Part shown: one piece after another, positions 47,596 through 55,781 of the stretch | Layout: each line of letters opens with the position of its first letter | Position numbering within the stretch: position 1 is the first letter of the stretch | Virus record (IMG/VR): IMGVR_UViG_3300036781_000517 | Span: 1-55,868 of that record | Length of the DNA stretch: 55,868 nucleotides | Source of the DNA: a virus | Strand: one strand, 5' to 3' | Notes under the pieces: generated by a model | What the model was told of the DNA's origin: nothing | The model's input: the letters and a program-made list of their open reading frames with translations, nothing else | The model's database searches: none | Translations under genes and position numbers: made by a program

Positions 47596-49199
47596 TGGCG
47601 TACCTGGCCAACCCCGACGACCTGCACCGCACCGTCGAAAGCGTAAGCACCGATTACGAGGTGACGCGCCAGTACGCCTGCGAGCTGTCGCGCAAGCTCG
47701 ACCGCCGGCGGCTGGGCCTCATCACCGCCGATGACGACAAACTCGCCGCCGCCGCCGCGATCCCTCTGGCCGATCACATCACCGACTTTGCCGACTGGCT
47801 CATTGCCCGGGGCGTGACGGAGAAACAATCCGGCGAGGTAAAGAGCCGGCTGACCAAGCTCGCTGAATGGTGCGAGTTCCATCGCCTCGGCGAGCTGTCC
47901 GCCAGCAAGGTGCAATCCGGAGTGAACGACTGGCGAGACGAAAACGGCCGGGCGGCAGAGACCTGCAACAAGTACCTCAAAGCCGCCAAGCAGTTCTCGA
48001 AATGGGCGTCGTCTAAGGCCGAACGGAAGATCACGGAGCACGTGTTTTCCGACCTGACCAGCTACAACGTCGAGGCCGATCGTCGGCACGTCCGCCGATC
48101 GCTGACCGGCGATGAATTGGCGGCGCTCCTCGCGGCCACGGAGCGAGGCGAAGTGTGGGTCAGGGACGGGCGGAGGATGTCGGGCCCGGACCGCCGCATC
48201 CTGTACACGCTTGCGGCCTACACCGGCCTGCGTCGCAGCGAGCTGGCCAGCCTGACCCCCGAGAGCTTCGACTTGGGCGAGCGTACTCCGACCGTCACCG
48301 TCGACGCCGCTCACAGCAAGCACCGGCGCACGGACGTCCTCTTCGTTCGCGCCGACGTCGCCGCCCTGCTCAGGCCCTGGCTCGACACCAAGGCGGCCGG
48401 CAAGCGCATCTTCGCCGTCCCCGACAAAGCGTTCCTGATGCTCTACGCCGACATGGCCGCCGCGGGTGTAGCCATCAGCACCACCAGCGGCATTGCCGAC
48501 TTCCACAGTCTGCGGCACACGTTCGGCACGATCCTCGCCGCCAGCGGGGCGCCCATCACAGTGCTCCGCGAGCTGATGCGGCACACCGACATCCGCCTCA
48601 CGATGCGTTACGTGCATCCGACGCTGCACGACCAGGTCAAAGCCCTCGACGGCCTGCCAGGGCTCGCCCAGCCGCGGCAACAGCAGCAGCTACGCGCGAC
48701 GGGCACCTACGGAGGCGCGGCCCCGGATAGCGCTGCGCCGGGCGCTGAAAACGAAACAGGCCCGCTTAAAAAGCGGGCCGGCTTCAACCGCAAGGGCGTG
48801 TCCAACGCTGCACTTACCGAATGTTCCCGGCAGGTCTCGAACCTGCAACCTTCGGCTTCGGAGGCCGACGCCACAACACCCCCCCCATCCGACGCGCAAG
48901 TACCAGCCGCGGCGCGACTTTGCAATCATGAAAACCCAATAGGCGCGTCAGCGCGATCGGGTCCCTCAGGGACGCCTGGGGACGAGCAGGGACGACCCGA
49001 GAACGCAGAGCGCTGCGCCACGCGCTTACCAGGGAGCGACGCACCGCCGCCAACTTCGGTCTACGGAACCGACGCCGCGATCACGCCTGCCGCGCCTGCC
49101 GCCCCATTGGATCTGGACGAAATTCGGGCCGCCTACGAGCAGCTCGGCCGCCTCCTCGGCAAGGCCCCGCCACCCCCCGTCACGGAGGACGAAGATTGA
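47520..49199 (+). CDS. int: Tyrosine integrase with attP-containing C-terminal extension
   Basis: A 559-residue tyrosine recombinase. It has an N-terminal arm-binding region, a SAM-like core-binding domain (about residues 85-175) and a catalytic domain with Arg238 (TGLRRSE), His329-x-x-Arg332 (HSLRHT), His355 and Tyr364 (RYVHP). Catalytic domain ends near residue 385. The remaining 170 residues are atypical: low complexity, then the translation of a tRNA 3' half (residues 435-450, with SRQVSNLQPSASEADA). ATG 47520 is chosen because the N-terminal domain begins there; the open frame further upstream is a shadow of the excisionase-like gene. It integrates phage DNA into a host tRNA-Arg gene. 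Confidence 0.92.
   Translation: MRRRGIPNVSIYKPKSRSTARHKWLVAYLANPDDLHRTVESVSTDYEVTRQYACELSRKLDRRRLGLITADDDKLAAAAAIPLADHITDFADWLIARGVTEKQSGEVKSRLTKLAEWCEFHRLGELSASKVQSGVNDWRDENGRAAETCNKYLKAAKQFSKWASSKAERKITEHVFSDLTSYNVEADRRHVRRSLTGDELAALLAATERGEVWVRDGRRMSGPDRRILYTLAAYTGLRRSELASLTPESFDLGERTPTVTVDAAHSKHRRTDVLFVRADVAALLRPWLDTKAAGKRIFAVPDKAFLMLYADMAAAGVAISTTSGIADFHSLRHTFGTILAASGAPITVLRELMRHTDIRLTMRYVHPTLHDQVKALDGLPGLAQPRQQQQLRATGTYGGAAPDSAAPGAENETGPLKKRAGFNRKGVSNAALTECSRQVSNLQPSASEADATTPPPSDAQVPAAARLCNHENPIGASARSGPSGTPGDEQGRPENAERCATRLPGSDAPPPTSVYGTDAAITPAAPAAPLDLDEIRAAYEQLGRLLGKAPPPPVTEDED
48759..48779. terminator. Hairpin beside attP
   Basis: GGCCCGCTT-aaa-AAGCGGGCC, a perfect nine-bp stem. On the minus strand it follows the tRNA-like 3' end by about 40 bases, and has U residues in the loop and in the region after (TGTTTCGTTTTC), like a tRNA terminator carried with the attachment site. 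On the plus strand it would lie inside the integrase frame. Confidence 0.5.
48822..48868 (-). other. attP: Probable attP core: 3' half of tRNA-Arg(CCG)
   Basis: On the minus strand: anticodon arm UCGGC-CUCCGAA-GCCGA (anticodon CCG, arginine), variable loop, T arm GCAGG-UUCGAGA-CCUGC, acceptor strand CGGGAAC and discriminator A. The D arm and the 5' acceptor strand are missing; upstream is unrelated sequence with a C run. A tRNA 3' half next to a tyrosine integrase is the classical attP, which restores the host tRNA upon integration. It lies inside the integrase frame. Confidence 0.85.
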
Positions 49200-50431
49200 G
49201 CGATCACACGCCAATTCCGCGTACGCACTGCGGCTCCAAATTCCTCCCCGACCAGCCGACCTACTCGATCCAACGGCGCATCGCGGAAATGTTCGGCGAC
49301 CTTGGAGCCCACCTGCTGCATCAGCTCGACTGGTACCTCACCAACCTCGGCGAGATCCGCGACGGGACCGAGCCTGACGAGCGGCGGTGGATTCTGGCGA
49401 CCTACGAGGACTGGCACGACGAGTTTTCCTGGTACCACGAGGGCACGATCCGGGTTGCCTTCAAGAAGCTCGAAGCACTAGGGATAGTCGTTGGCGTCCA
49501 GGTCTTCGGGGCGCGGTCCGCCAAGTGGTACACGATCGATTACGCCGAGCTCGACGCGGCCATCGCCGCTCAACCCGAATCAAAGCGCACGCGGGGCGTG
49601 ATGCGCCGCCTGCTAGATTTGCGCAGCCGGCCTTGTCCGCCCCCTGAAGACGATGATCGTAAGTGCGCGCGGGCGCGCGCTTTACACACCCGCGGGCGCG
49701 CGCTGCGCGCGCCCGCGGGTGCGCAAAACGCGCAGGCGGTCGGCGACCGGGTGCGCATTTCTAACGCCTCCGGGCGCGCGCAAATAGCAGCTCCGCCTGT
49801 TCAAAATGCGCGCCCGCTTAATAAGGAATTGGATAAGGGAGAATTGGATAACGTCGTCGTCGACGACGGGTCGGGTGGGTCCACGCCAGGCCCCACCCCT
49901 ACCGATGGTGCCCCCGCCCCGCCGCTCGCCCCGCCGGAACTAATCGCCGCGCTCAACGCCGCAGGCGTCTCAGACGCCGCACAGATGGCGGCGATGTACC
50001 CCCGCGCAACGGTGAGCCAGGTGCGCAAGCTCCACGCCGACGCCGAACGCCTGCGACGCAACGGCAAGCTGCGCGGCACGATGACCGGCGTGGTGATCAG
50101 CGGGCTCAAAAAGGGTTGGCAGGCCGACCGACCGCCTGAACCACCCGCCCCGGCAGCGGCAAAAGTGCGACCTTCCGGGCCTTTGCCTTCCGACACCAAC
50201 ATCGCCCTGGCAAAACTTCACCCTGACGACTTCGACGCGCTGGCCGCCGCCGCGTTGGCCAGCATCCCGGAGAATTTTCGCGCGACCTTTGCCCGCACCG
50301 GCCCTAGCGGCCCGGCACTCCGCGGAGTGATGCACACGCTTTTGGATCGCGGCTGGCGACGCGAGTCGTCGACTTCGCCCCTCGTCTCGCCGTCGGCCGA
50401 CCCCGAAGGAGGTGCCCCATGTCCGCAATGA
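49196..50431 (+). CDS. Replication initiator-like protein
   Basis: A 411-residue protein starting with TTG that overlaps the integrase stop (TTGA). The first 140 residues resemble the winged-helix domain of phage replication initiators (LGAHLLHQLDWYLTNLGEIR, TIRVAFKKLEALGIVVGVQV, then KWYTIDY). Residues about 150-220 are low-complexity Arg/Ala-rich and coincide with GC palindromes and iterons in the DNA. The C-terminal half contains a helical domain (LIAALNAAGVSDAAQMAAMY, then LRGTMTGVVISGLKKGW), as in helicase-loader regions. An analogue of lambda O is likely. No helicase or primase gene is recognised, so host replication proteins would be recruited. Confidence 0.72.
   Translation: MSDHTPIPRTHCGSKFLPDQPTYSIQRRIAEMFGDLGAHLLHQLDWYLTNLGEIRDGTEPDERRWILATYEDWHDEFSWYHEGTIRVAFKKLEALGIVVGVQVFGARSAKWYTIDYAELDAAIAAQPESKRTRGVMRRLLDLRSRPCPPPEDDDRKCARARALHTRGRALRAPAGAQNAQAVGDRVRISNASGRAQIAAPPVQNARPLNKELDKGELDNVVVDDGSGGSTPGPTPTDGAPAPPLAPPELIAALNAAGVSDAAQMAAMYPRATVSQVRKLHADAERLRRNGKLRGTMTGVVISGLKKGWQADRPPEPPAPAAAKVRPSGPLPSDTNIALAKLHPDDFDALAAAALASIPENFRATFARTGPSGPALRGVMHTLLDRGWRRESSTSPLVSPSADPEGGAPCPQ
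49664..49852 (+). other. Candidate replication origin inside the initiator gene
   Basis: A perfect 35-bp palindrome at 49687-49721 (17-bp arms CACCCGCGGGCGCGCGC around a single T) is flanked by further copies of GGGCGCGCGC, at 49671-49680, 49694-49703 and 49772-49781, with inverted copies at 49705-49714 and partly at 49808-49815. It is followed by an AT-richer stretch with the direct repeat GAATTGGATAA (49827-49852). Iterons plus AT-rich region inside an initiator gene is the plan of lambdoid origins. Confidence 0.55.
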
Positions 50432-50805
50432 ACCTTCCCTTCCCGCCGCCGCGCGGGGAGCTGAGCGAGCTCGAACGATTCATGCACGACCTGACCGCGG
50501 AGGGCGCCCGCCTGATCTCGCGCGGGTCGTCGATCGTCGGCCAGGAGCAACAGGCGTGGGTGCTGTGGGATCGGATCGTGCTGGTCGTGGTTTACTCGCC
50601 GGCGTCGTTCGAGGTCTTCACCGCGATCGGACGTGACGGCGCCGCGTCGATCGCCGCCTCCCTGGTCAAGGTCTTTCGCGCGGATCGAACAGCCACGCCG
50701 CCGGGCATGACGCTGGTACCAGAGCACATCGCAGAGCCACTTCCGCCGCCCGTTGACACCCCGATTCTTCGAGTTCTGCGCAAGGGAAAGTCGGGTGCCC
50801 GATGA
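50419..50805 (+). CDS. Hypothetical protein
   Basis: A 128-residue protein with a GAAGGAGGTGCCCC region before its ATG. It is mixed alpha/beta with a buried strand (WVLWDRIVLVVVYSPASFEV) and a Pro-rich C-terminus. Unrecognised; probably a replication-module protein. Overlaps neighbours by 13 and 4 bases. Confidence 0.68.
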   Translation: MSAMNLPFPPPRGELSELERFMHDLTAEGARLISRGSSIVGQEQQAWVLWDRIVLVVVYSPASFEVFTAIGRDGAASIAASLVKVFRADRTATPPGMTLVPEHIAEPLPPPVDTPILRVLRKGKSGAR

Positions 50806-51113
50806 GCCGTGCCGCACGAGGCCCGCAGTTCTGCCACGCCGCGCGGCACTGCCGGCGCCAGCTCGGGATCAAGCTCACCAAGAACCTCTACGCCGACGTG
50901 CTCAATCAAATTCGATCGGGCCGCGCGGACTTCATCGCGGCCAGTCGAGACGGGAAAGCAGAGATGTGGGTCGTCGCACTCGGCCGGCGGTACGCCCTGG
51001 CGATTTACGCCGTCCACGAACACGCGGTCAGGGCGTTCCTGCACCGCAGCCAGGCCAGCAACTTTCGTGTCCAGGCGATCGCCTGCGACGCGGCAATGGG
51101 AGGTGCGTCTTGA
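50802..51113 (+). CDS. Hypothetical protein
   Basis: A 103-residue protein coupled by ATGA. It begins with a short Cys/His-rich stretch (GPQFCHAARHCRRQL) and continues helix-strand (KAEMWVVALGRRYALAIYAV). No family recognised. Confidence 0.68.
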   Translation: MSRAARGPQFCHAARHCRRQLGIKLTKNLYADVLNQIRSGRADFIAASRDGKAEMWVVALGRRYALAIYAVHEHAVRAFLHRSQASNFRVQAIACDAAMGGAS

Positions 51114-51580
51114 GCGCCTATCAACCGGTAACCGTCGACGCCGCCGGCGAGATCAGCGACCGCTTTGAAAAGAACGTCGTCGTGATCGTGACCTGGGACC
51201 GCTTCCACGACAAACTCCACGTGACGACCTACGGCCGGTCGGCATCCGAGAAGGCCTTCGCGGCCAACCTCGGAGAGACGCTCTGCAAAGCCGCCGGAGC
51301 CGATCTGGCGAAGGCGGAATCGTTTGAAGATTTCCGCACCCGATCGCAGGCGCAGTGGGCTCTCGAAAGAGACCAATTGCTGCGCATCACGCCCGCGCAA
51401 CTGACGGCCGCCGCCGCCGCGATCGCCAACGCCCGGGGTGGCCGCCGCGGCCTTCCACCAATCAGCAACATCCTTGAGGCCCTGCCGGCCAACCTGGTAG
51501 CCGAGGTTACCGCGGACGCCGAGGCGGCGATTGCCGCCGCACGGTCGCTCCAAGTGCAGGTGCGGGGAGGTGGCTCGTGA
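51110..51580 (+). CDS. Hypothetical protein with TTG start
   Basis: A 156-residue protein starting with TTG that overlaps the previous stop (TTGA) with GGGAGG upstream. N-terminal half is a beta/helix domain (NVVVIVTWDRFHDKLHVTTY); the C-terminal half is Ala-rich and helical. Unknown. Confidence 0.68.
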   Translation: MSAYQPVTVDAAGEISDRFEKNVVVIVTWDRFHDKLHVTTYGRSASEKAFAANLGETLCKAAGADLAKAESFEDFRTRSQAQWALERDQLLRITPAQLTAAAAAIANARGGRRGLPPISNILEALPANLVAEVTADAEAAIAAARSLQVQVRGGGS

Positions 51581-51765
51581 AGTCACTCGTACGGCGCGTC
51601 GCCTGCCCGTTATGCGGCAGCCTCGTCATCGTCACTGATCCCGGCACCGCCTCTCCCTGGTTACGGCGACACCGAGTTGGAAAAGCTGCGGACAGCCGGA
51701 GTGGCCAGACACCCCGAACTATCTGTCCAGGGTCCTTGATGGCCGCACCCGGAGGTGCTTCGTGA
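51577..51765 (+). CDS. Tiny zinc-ribbon-like protein
   Basis: A 62-residue protein, GTG start overlapping the previous stop (GTGA). It begins with a CPLC knuckle (VACPLCGSLVIVTD), half a zinc ribbon, followed by a basic, low-order stretch. It may be a remnant. Stop overlaps the next GTG. Confidence 0.55.
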   Translation: MKSLVRRVACPLCGSLVIVTDPGTASPWLRRHRVGKAADSRSGQTPRTICPGSLMAAPGGAS

Positions 51766-52532
51766 GTATCGCCAGCGTCCAGCGGGCAAAGAAAGCGCGA
51801 GCTGCGGCCGCGAAGAACGCGCGCAAGCCCGTGGCCCGTCCGTCCCTCGGCTCCTACCTCCCTGGGCATGTCGTGCTGGAGCTGCCGATCTCGCCCGCGT
51901 ACGTGAGTGCGGATGCGGCCGAGCTGGTCGCCCGCGGGATCAAATCACGCCCGGGCCCGCACGTGGCGCCGCTGCGCCCGCCGGTGCTCATCCGCGTGAC
52001 GTGCCACTACGGCGCGGCGGGTGAAGCCGTCGGCTGGTTGGGCAAAGGGTGGCCGCTGGATTTCCTGCCGATCGTCCGCGTCCTGGTCGAGCGCGGGTAC
52101 GTCGCTAACGCCGGCCACATCGCCCTGGCGATCGTGGCCAAGCGCTGGGGTCCGCTGACGGGGATGCGGATCTATCTCCGCAGCCTGGTGGGTGCCGACG
52201 ACGTCGGCGCGGAGTACCCGATACCGGGCCAGTCCCTGGGGCAAATCTGCCCGCTCCCCGAACTGGCCGAAAGGGACGCCCGCACGCTGGCCCTTATCGC
52301 CGGCGAAGCGCCCATCGGAGCATCGCAGAAATCGGGGGGGGGGGGGGAATTTGAGGCTGGCTCGCTGAACCAACCGCTCGAAGAGGAGGAGAAAAACAAT
52401 GACCGCAGTCACGAAGAAAAGTCCCTGGCGCCAGACCGCCGCCCACGTCCGCGAACGCGGCCGGCTTCGGCCGATCGTCGTCGCGCTCGAGCCCGGCGTG
52501 CTGGTGATGCGCGTGAAGCAGTGTCGCGGTGA
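51762..52532 (+). CDS. Hypothetical protein with G-tract-dependent C-terminus
   Basis: A 256-residue frame (GTG start). Residues 1-190 are a believable alpha/beta protein (GSYLPGHVVLELPISPAYVS, VLIRVTCHYGAAGEAVGWLG). A run of 14 G at 52334-52347 then encodes Gly4. With 14 G the frame continues 61 residues into the next gene; with 13 or 15 G it stops within a few codons, just before the next gene's ribosome-binding site. The shorter forms look more natural. Function unknown. Confidence 0.65.
   Translation: MSIASVQRAKKARAAAAKNARKPVARPSLGSYLPGHVVLELPISPAYVSADAAELVARGIKSRPGPHVAPLRPPVLIRVTCHYGAAGEAVGWLGKGWPLDFLPIVRVLVERGYVANAGHIALAIVAKRWGPLTGMRIYLRSLVGADDVGAEYPIPGQSLGQICPLPELAERDARTLALIAGEAPIGASQKSGGGGEFEAGSLNQPLEEEEKNNDRSHEEKSLAPDRRPRPRTRPASADRRRARARRAGDAREAVSR
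52334..52347 (+). repeat. Poly-G tract, 14 G
   Basis: The longest homopolymer in the window, in the 3' part of the 51762 gene. Its length selects between a long form overlapping the next gene (14 G) and short forms (13 G: stop seven codons later; 15 G: stop two codons later). Confidence 0.92.
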
Positions 52533-52638
52533 GCTGCGCCTGCCGTGGGCGTTGCTGTACACGCTCGCCGCCCAGGCGGAGGCCGACGCGCGCCGCTCGC
52601 AGCGGAAGTCGTCCGTCCGAAGGGGGGCGATCTCGTGA
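52399..52638 (+). CDS. Small hypothetical protein
   Basis: A 79-residue basic protein with a perfect GAGGAGGAG site seven bases before its ATG. Sequence is beta then helix (LRPIVVALEPGVLVMRVKQC, then RLPWALLYTLAAQAEADARR). Overlapped by the long form of the upstream gene; its strong ribosome-binding site indicates that this is where the next gene really begins. Confidence 0.72.
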   Translation: MTAVTKKSPWRQTAAHVRERGRLRPIVVALEPGVLVMRVKQCRGELRLPWALLYTLAAQAEADARRSQRKSSVRRGAIS

Positions 52639-53354
52639 GAGGAATCACCCCACCATCCGCCGGCCTGCAATCGCCCCAGGTCCTGCGCGCCGCGCACGAC
52701 AGTCTGGCGAGAGCGCTCGGCGAAACCTGCCAGGCCATGGAGCTCTGCGGGGACGTCCGCCGCGGCGAGCCGGCCCGCGAGATCGTGAGCCTGATTGTCC
52801 CGGCGATCGCCAGCAGCCGGGAGACCGTCGCAGAGCGAATCAGCGGCCTCGGGCCGTGTCTGTCGGGACGGCCCCAGGAACCGATCGTGCTCAAGTGGCA
52901 GGGCCAGCTCTGCCAGCTCTATTTCGCCGACCTGGACAACTGGGGCCTGCGATTCGCCGAATTGACCGGCCCGGCCGGCTACTGGTCCATGCTCGCACAT
53001 CGCCTCTGCGCCGCCGCCACGCTGCGACTGCACGACGGCCGCGCGTGCTGGATTGAGCGTCGTGGTGATCGCTGTGAGCTCCACGCGATCGCCTGCCCGT
53101 CCGAGCGGGATTTCTTCCGCCTGTGCCGCACCCCGTACGTCGCGCCGCACCTGCGCTTCGAGACTGGCAAGCGGCCGTGGCGCAAGGGCATGGGCCCGGA
53201 GTGGTATCCCGACTTCGTCCCTTACGCGCCGTCGCACCCGCCGCTGTTTCGCAAGCGACGCGCGGTCCTCGGTACACAACCGTCCCGTCGGGTCGAGCCA
53301 GATGGCTCCGGCCGGCCCGATGGGATTTTTCCCCAACCTCAAACCGAAAGGTGA
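52635..53354 (+). CDS. Hypothetical protein
   Basis: A 239-residue protein (GTG start, GTGA overlap). N-terminal 90 residues are helical; the middle (EPIVLKWQGQLCQLYFADLD) is beta-rich; and the C-terminus is basic, with WYPDFVPYAPSHPP. No domain recognised. Upstream of the largest gene of the early region. Confidence 0.68.
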   Translation: MRGITPPSAGLQSPQVLRAAHDSLARALGETCQAMELCGDVRRGEPAREIVSLIVPAIASSRETVAERISGLGPCLSGRPQEPIVLKWQGQLCQLYFADLDNWGLRFAELTGPAGYWSMLAHRLCAAATLRLHDGRACWIERRGDRCELHAIACPSERDFFRLCRTPYVAPHLRFETGKRPWRKGMGPEWYPDFVPYAPSHPPLFRKRRAVLGTQPSRRVEPDGSGRPDGIFPQPQTER

Positions 53355-53359
53355 TTTTC

Positions 53360-55510
53360 ATGGCGTCGACGAAATCAAAGACTTCCAAGCCCACGTCCGC
53401 CGACTCAGCCCGCAAAGCGCTAAATGAAATCCGCAACCTCCAATGGCAGGCGCAGGAGATCGATTCGATTGCTCGGCGAGGCGTCGACAAGGCACGCAAG
53501 GCGCTTGCGGAAGCCGAAGCGCATCAAGCCTTCATCGCCGGGCAACTCTCGAAGTTACCGAATGCGACGCTCGCTCAGGCAAGGAAGGTCCTCGACGCCA
53601 AGGCCACCGACGTGGAGCTGCTCAAGCTTGTCCGCGCCTGCAAGCAGGCGCCGTGGGCGAAGCTTCAACGCGATGGCGCCAGTGACGATCAGATCACCAC
53701 GATTCTGAAAGTCGGCTGGCCTCAATACACGTACAGCGACCGGCAGACCCGATGCGAGGCCGAAGGGCCGCGCGTCTGGATCCGGAACACGAGCCACGCG
53801 CCAACCTTCTCGGGCAAGGCACTGATCGCCGAGGTCCGCCGGGTGATGGAGATCCCTCAGCCCAAGGCCACCCCCGCACCCAAGCCGCCGGCGAAGAAGA
53901 AACCCGATGGCGGCAAGAAGGGGCCGACGGGGCCGGCACTCGCCGAGGCGAAAGCCCCGGCGTCACCGGCTCCGAAGGCGAAGAGCAAGGCCGCCAAGAA
54001 GCCAGCGGCGAAGGTCGGCGCCGCCGCGGCCGCCGATGCGCATAGGGCGGTCGTTGCCAAGGGTGGCACGCTCGAAGAGGCACTCGACGCCGGCATGAAG
54101 CTGCTGCTGGTCCGGCCGGGCCAAACCTACACGCCCGACCAGCTCGGCCTCGCCGACGAGGACCTGGAGGCGTCTATGCCACCGGTCGAGCTGGGCGGAC
54201 TCGCTGGCAACCATCCTGACGATGAGCGCGGCGGCAACATTGGCCGGCCGCTGACCGCCGACGGCATAAAGTGGGCAGTGATCGACGCGTCGCAGCAGAC
54301 GGGGTCGATCACCTACACGCTCCAGCCTTTGCACACCCCAGACAAACCGCCGGCCGGGGTGCAGATCGAGACCTGGCAAAAGCGCCGCAGCCGCCACGCG
54401 AACAAGCCTCCGGAGGATGTGCCTCTCGCCGGCGTCAACGTTTTCGATCGCTCGTCCCTCACGGACTGGATCCTCGGACACGACGATCGGCGGATTTACT
54501 GCAAAGTGAGCAAAGCCGCCGCCGGCGTGATCGGAGATCCCGCGGCATGGGCGGACACGTTCGACGCGAACGTCAACGAGCACGGCGTGTACGTCCGTGG
54601 TATCCGCACGATCAACGTGCCGGGGATCGCGAAGAGCCACAAGCGCACCTGGGCGAAGATCAGAGTCGCCAAGGACGCGGACGGTTACCGCGCGGGCCAC
54701 GACTTTGGACTGAACTACGCCGGCAGTTCCGGCGATCCTTCGATCAGCAGCCGAGCCTTTGCCAGTGAAGCCGAGGCTGTCCGATCCGTCGCCGAAAGCG
54801 CACTCCAGTGGTTCGCTGGAAAGCGATCGCACGGCGCAAAAGCGGAGAAGGCCGCCGCGATCGCTGCAGCCGCCGCCGTGCAGGACTTTCTTGATCACAA
54901 CCCCGCCGCGCAACCAGCGGCCAAGAAATCCGGCGCCGCCGTTGTCGATCGCCTCATCAGCGAATCCGAGGCGAGGGTGAAGAAGGAAGGCACGACGGCG
55001 TGGGCCAAGGCCGAAGGCTTTGGAGACGTCTCGACCGTCCGCGCCAAGAAGATCGCAAGCCTGCCGGCGGACAAACGCCACCTGATGAAGGACCAGCGGG
55101 TGAACGACGCCGGAGAATTCACCGAATTCGACGGGCATCTGATCAGGTGCGACGCCGGCAGGATTGCGCTTTGCGTGGTACAGGACGGGTCCGGGAGATG
55201 GCACAGTGGATTCAAGCTGCACTGGGAAAGCAGTCGGCTTACGGAGACATATCGCGCTCCGACCGTCGAAGACGGTTGCGGTTCGCGCGAGCTGGCGTTG
55301 AAGGTTTCGTCCGCGTGGGCAGAGGAGGAAATCCTCAAGACCAATGCGGGCGGATCGGGCCACCTCGCCACACTGGACGAGCAGGACGTCCATGCGATGC
55401 GTGAGGCGCTGAAGCGAGCGCGGTCCAAGGGCTTCAAAGACGACACCCAACCGGCCAAGAAACTCAACGGCGCCGGCGACAGCACGCTCGCGGCCGTGGC
55501 GTTCGCGTGA
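53360..55510 (+). CDS. Large unknown protein with histone-H1-like linker
   Basis: A 716-residue protein starting at the ATG 53360. Order: N-terminal coiled coil (residues 15-75), a small basic domain (about 85-170), a Lys/Ala/Pro-rich linker (about 175-235, such as KPPAKKKPDGGKKGPTGPA) like eukaryotic H1 tails, a large globular region (about 240-510), an Ala-rich helix, and a C-terminal domain with FDGHLIRCDAGRIALCVVQD. The largest early protein and unrecognised, it may be a DNA-binding protein for replication or host takeover. Confidence 0.75.
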   Translation: MASTKSKTSKPTSADSARKALNEIRNLQWQAQEIDSIARRGVDKARKALAEAEAHQAFIAGQLSKLPNATLAQARKVLDAKATDVELLKLVRACKQAPWAKLQRDGASDDQITTILKVGWPQYTYSDRQTRCEAEGPRVWIRNTSHAPTFSGKALIAEVRRVMEIPQPKATPAPKPPAKKKPDGGKKGPTGPALAEAKAPASPAPKAKSKAAKKPAAKVGAAAAADAHRAVVAKGGTLEEALDAGMKLLLVRPGQTYTPDQLGLADEDLEASMPPVELGGLAGNHPDDERGGNIGRPLTADGIKWAVIDASQQTGSITYTLQPLHTPDKPPAGVQIETWQKRRSRHANKPPEDVPLAGVNVFDRSSLTDWILGHDDRRIYCKVSKAAAGVIGDPAAWADTFDANVNEHGVYVRGIRTINVPGIAKSHKRTWAKIRVAKDADGYRAGHDFGLNYAGSSGDPSISSRAFASEAEAVRSVAESALQWFAGKRSHGAKAEKAAAIAAAAAVQDFLDHNPAAQPAAKKSGAAVVDRLISESEARVKKEGTTAWAKAEGFGDVSTVRAKKIASLPADKRHLMKDQRVNDAGEFTEFDGHLIRCDAGRIALCVVQDGSGRWHSGFKLHWESSRLTETYRAPTVEDGCGSRELALKVSSAWAEEEILKTNAGGSGHLATLDEQDVHAMREALKRARSKGFKDDTQPAKKLNGAGDSTLAAVAFA

Positions 55511-55520
55511 AGGGGGATCC

Positions 55521-55781
55521 ATGTGGACGTTCGAGCTCGGGCAATCCATCAACTGGCCACCGGCGCCCATGGCACTCGCGCAGGTCGTCGAGCTGCGACG
55601 CTCGCGGGTGCGCGTCCTGTACCGCTGCCGGACGGGCCGCGTTCGCCAGCCGCTGGTACCAGCAAGGGACCTGGCGGCGCTTCAAGAGATCGAGCCGCCC
55701 CTCCCGCTTCCGAACGCCATGGACCGCGCGGCCATGCGCGGGCGCAAGACGTTCGTTGCGAGGGGGGGGGGGCAGGACTGA
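55521..55781 (+). CDS. Small beta protein ending in a G tract
   Basis: An 86-residue protein (FELGQSINWPPAPMALAQVV, RRSRVRVLYRCRTGRVRQPL), a short beta-barrel-like core. The 3' end carries the G11 tract (55762-55772) followed by cag gac tga. In the left copy of the terminal repeat the tract has 12 G, and then this frame would run on into the 310-561 gene. An AAGGGGGATCC site precedes the ATG. Confidence 0.72.
   Translation: MWTFELGQSINWPPAPMALAQVVELRRSRVRVLYRCRTGRVRQPLVPARDLAALQEIEPPLPLPNAMDRAAMRGRKTFVARGGGQD

Noticed and set aside
48822-48900. A complete tRNA-Arg gene
   Set aside because: The D arm and the 5' strand of the acceptor stem are missing, and upstream bases do not pair. It is a 3' half, as expected for attP.
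51762-52532. RusA-type Holliday junction resolvase
   Set aside because: The general alpha/beta look is suggestive, but the conserved Asp pattern of RusA is not visible.
53963-55570. 535-codon open frame on the minus strand
   Set aside because: Antisense shadow of the 716-residue gene; unrelated to any motif.
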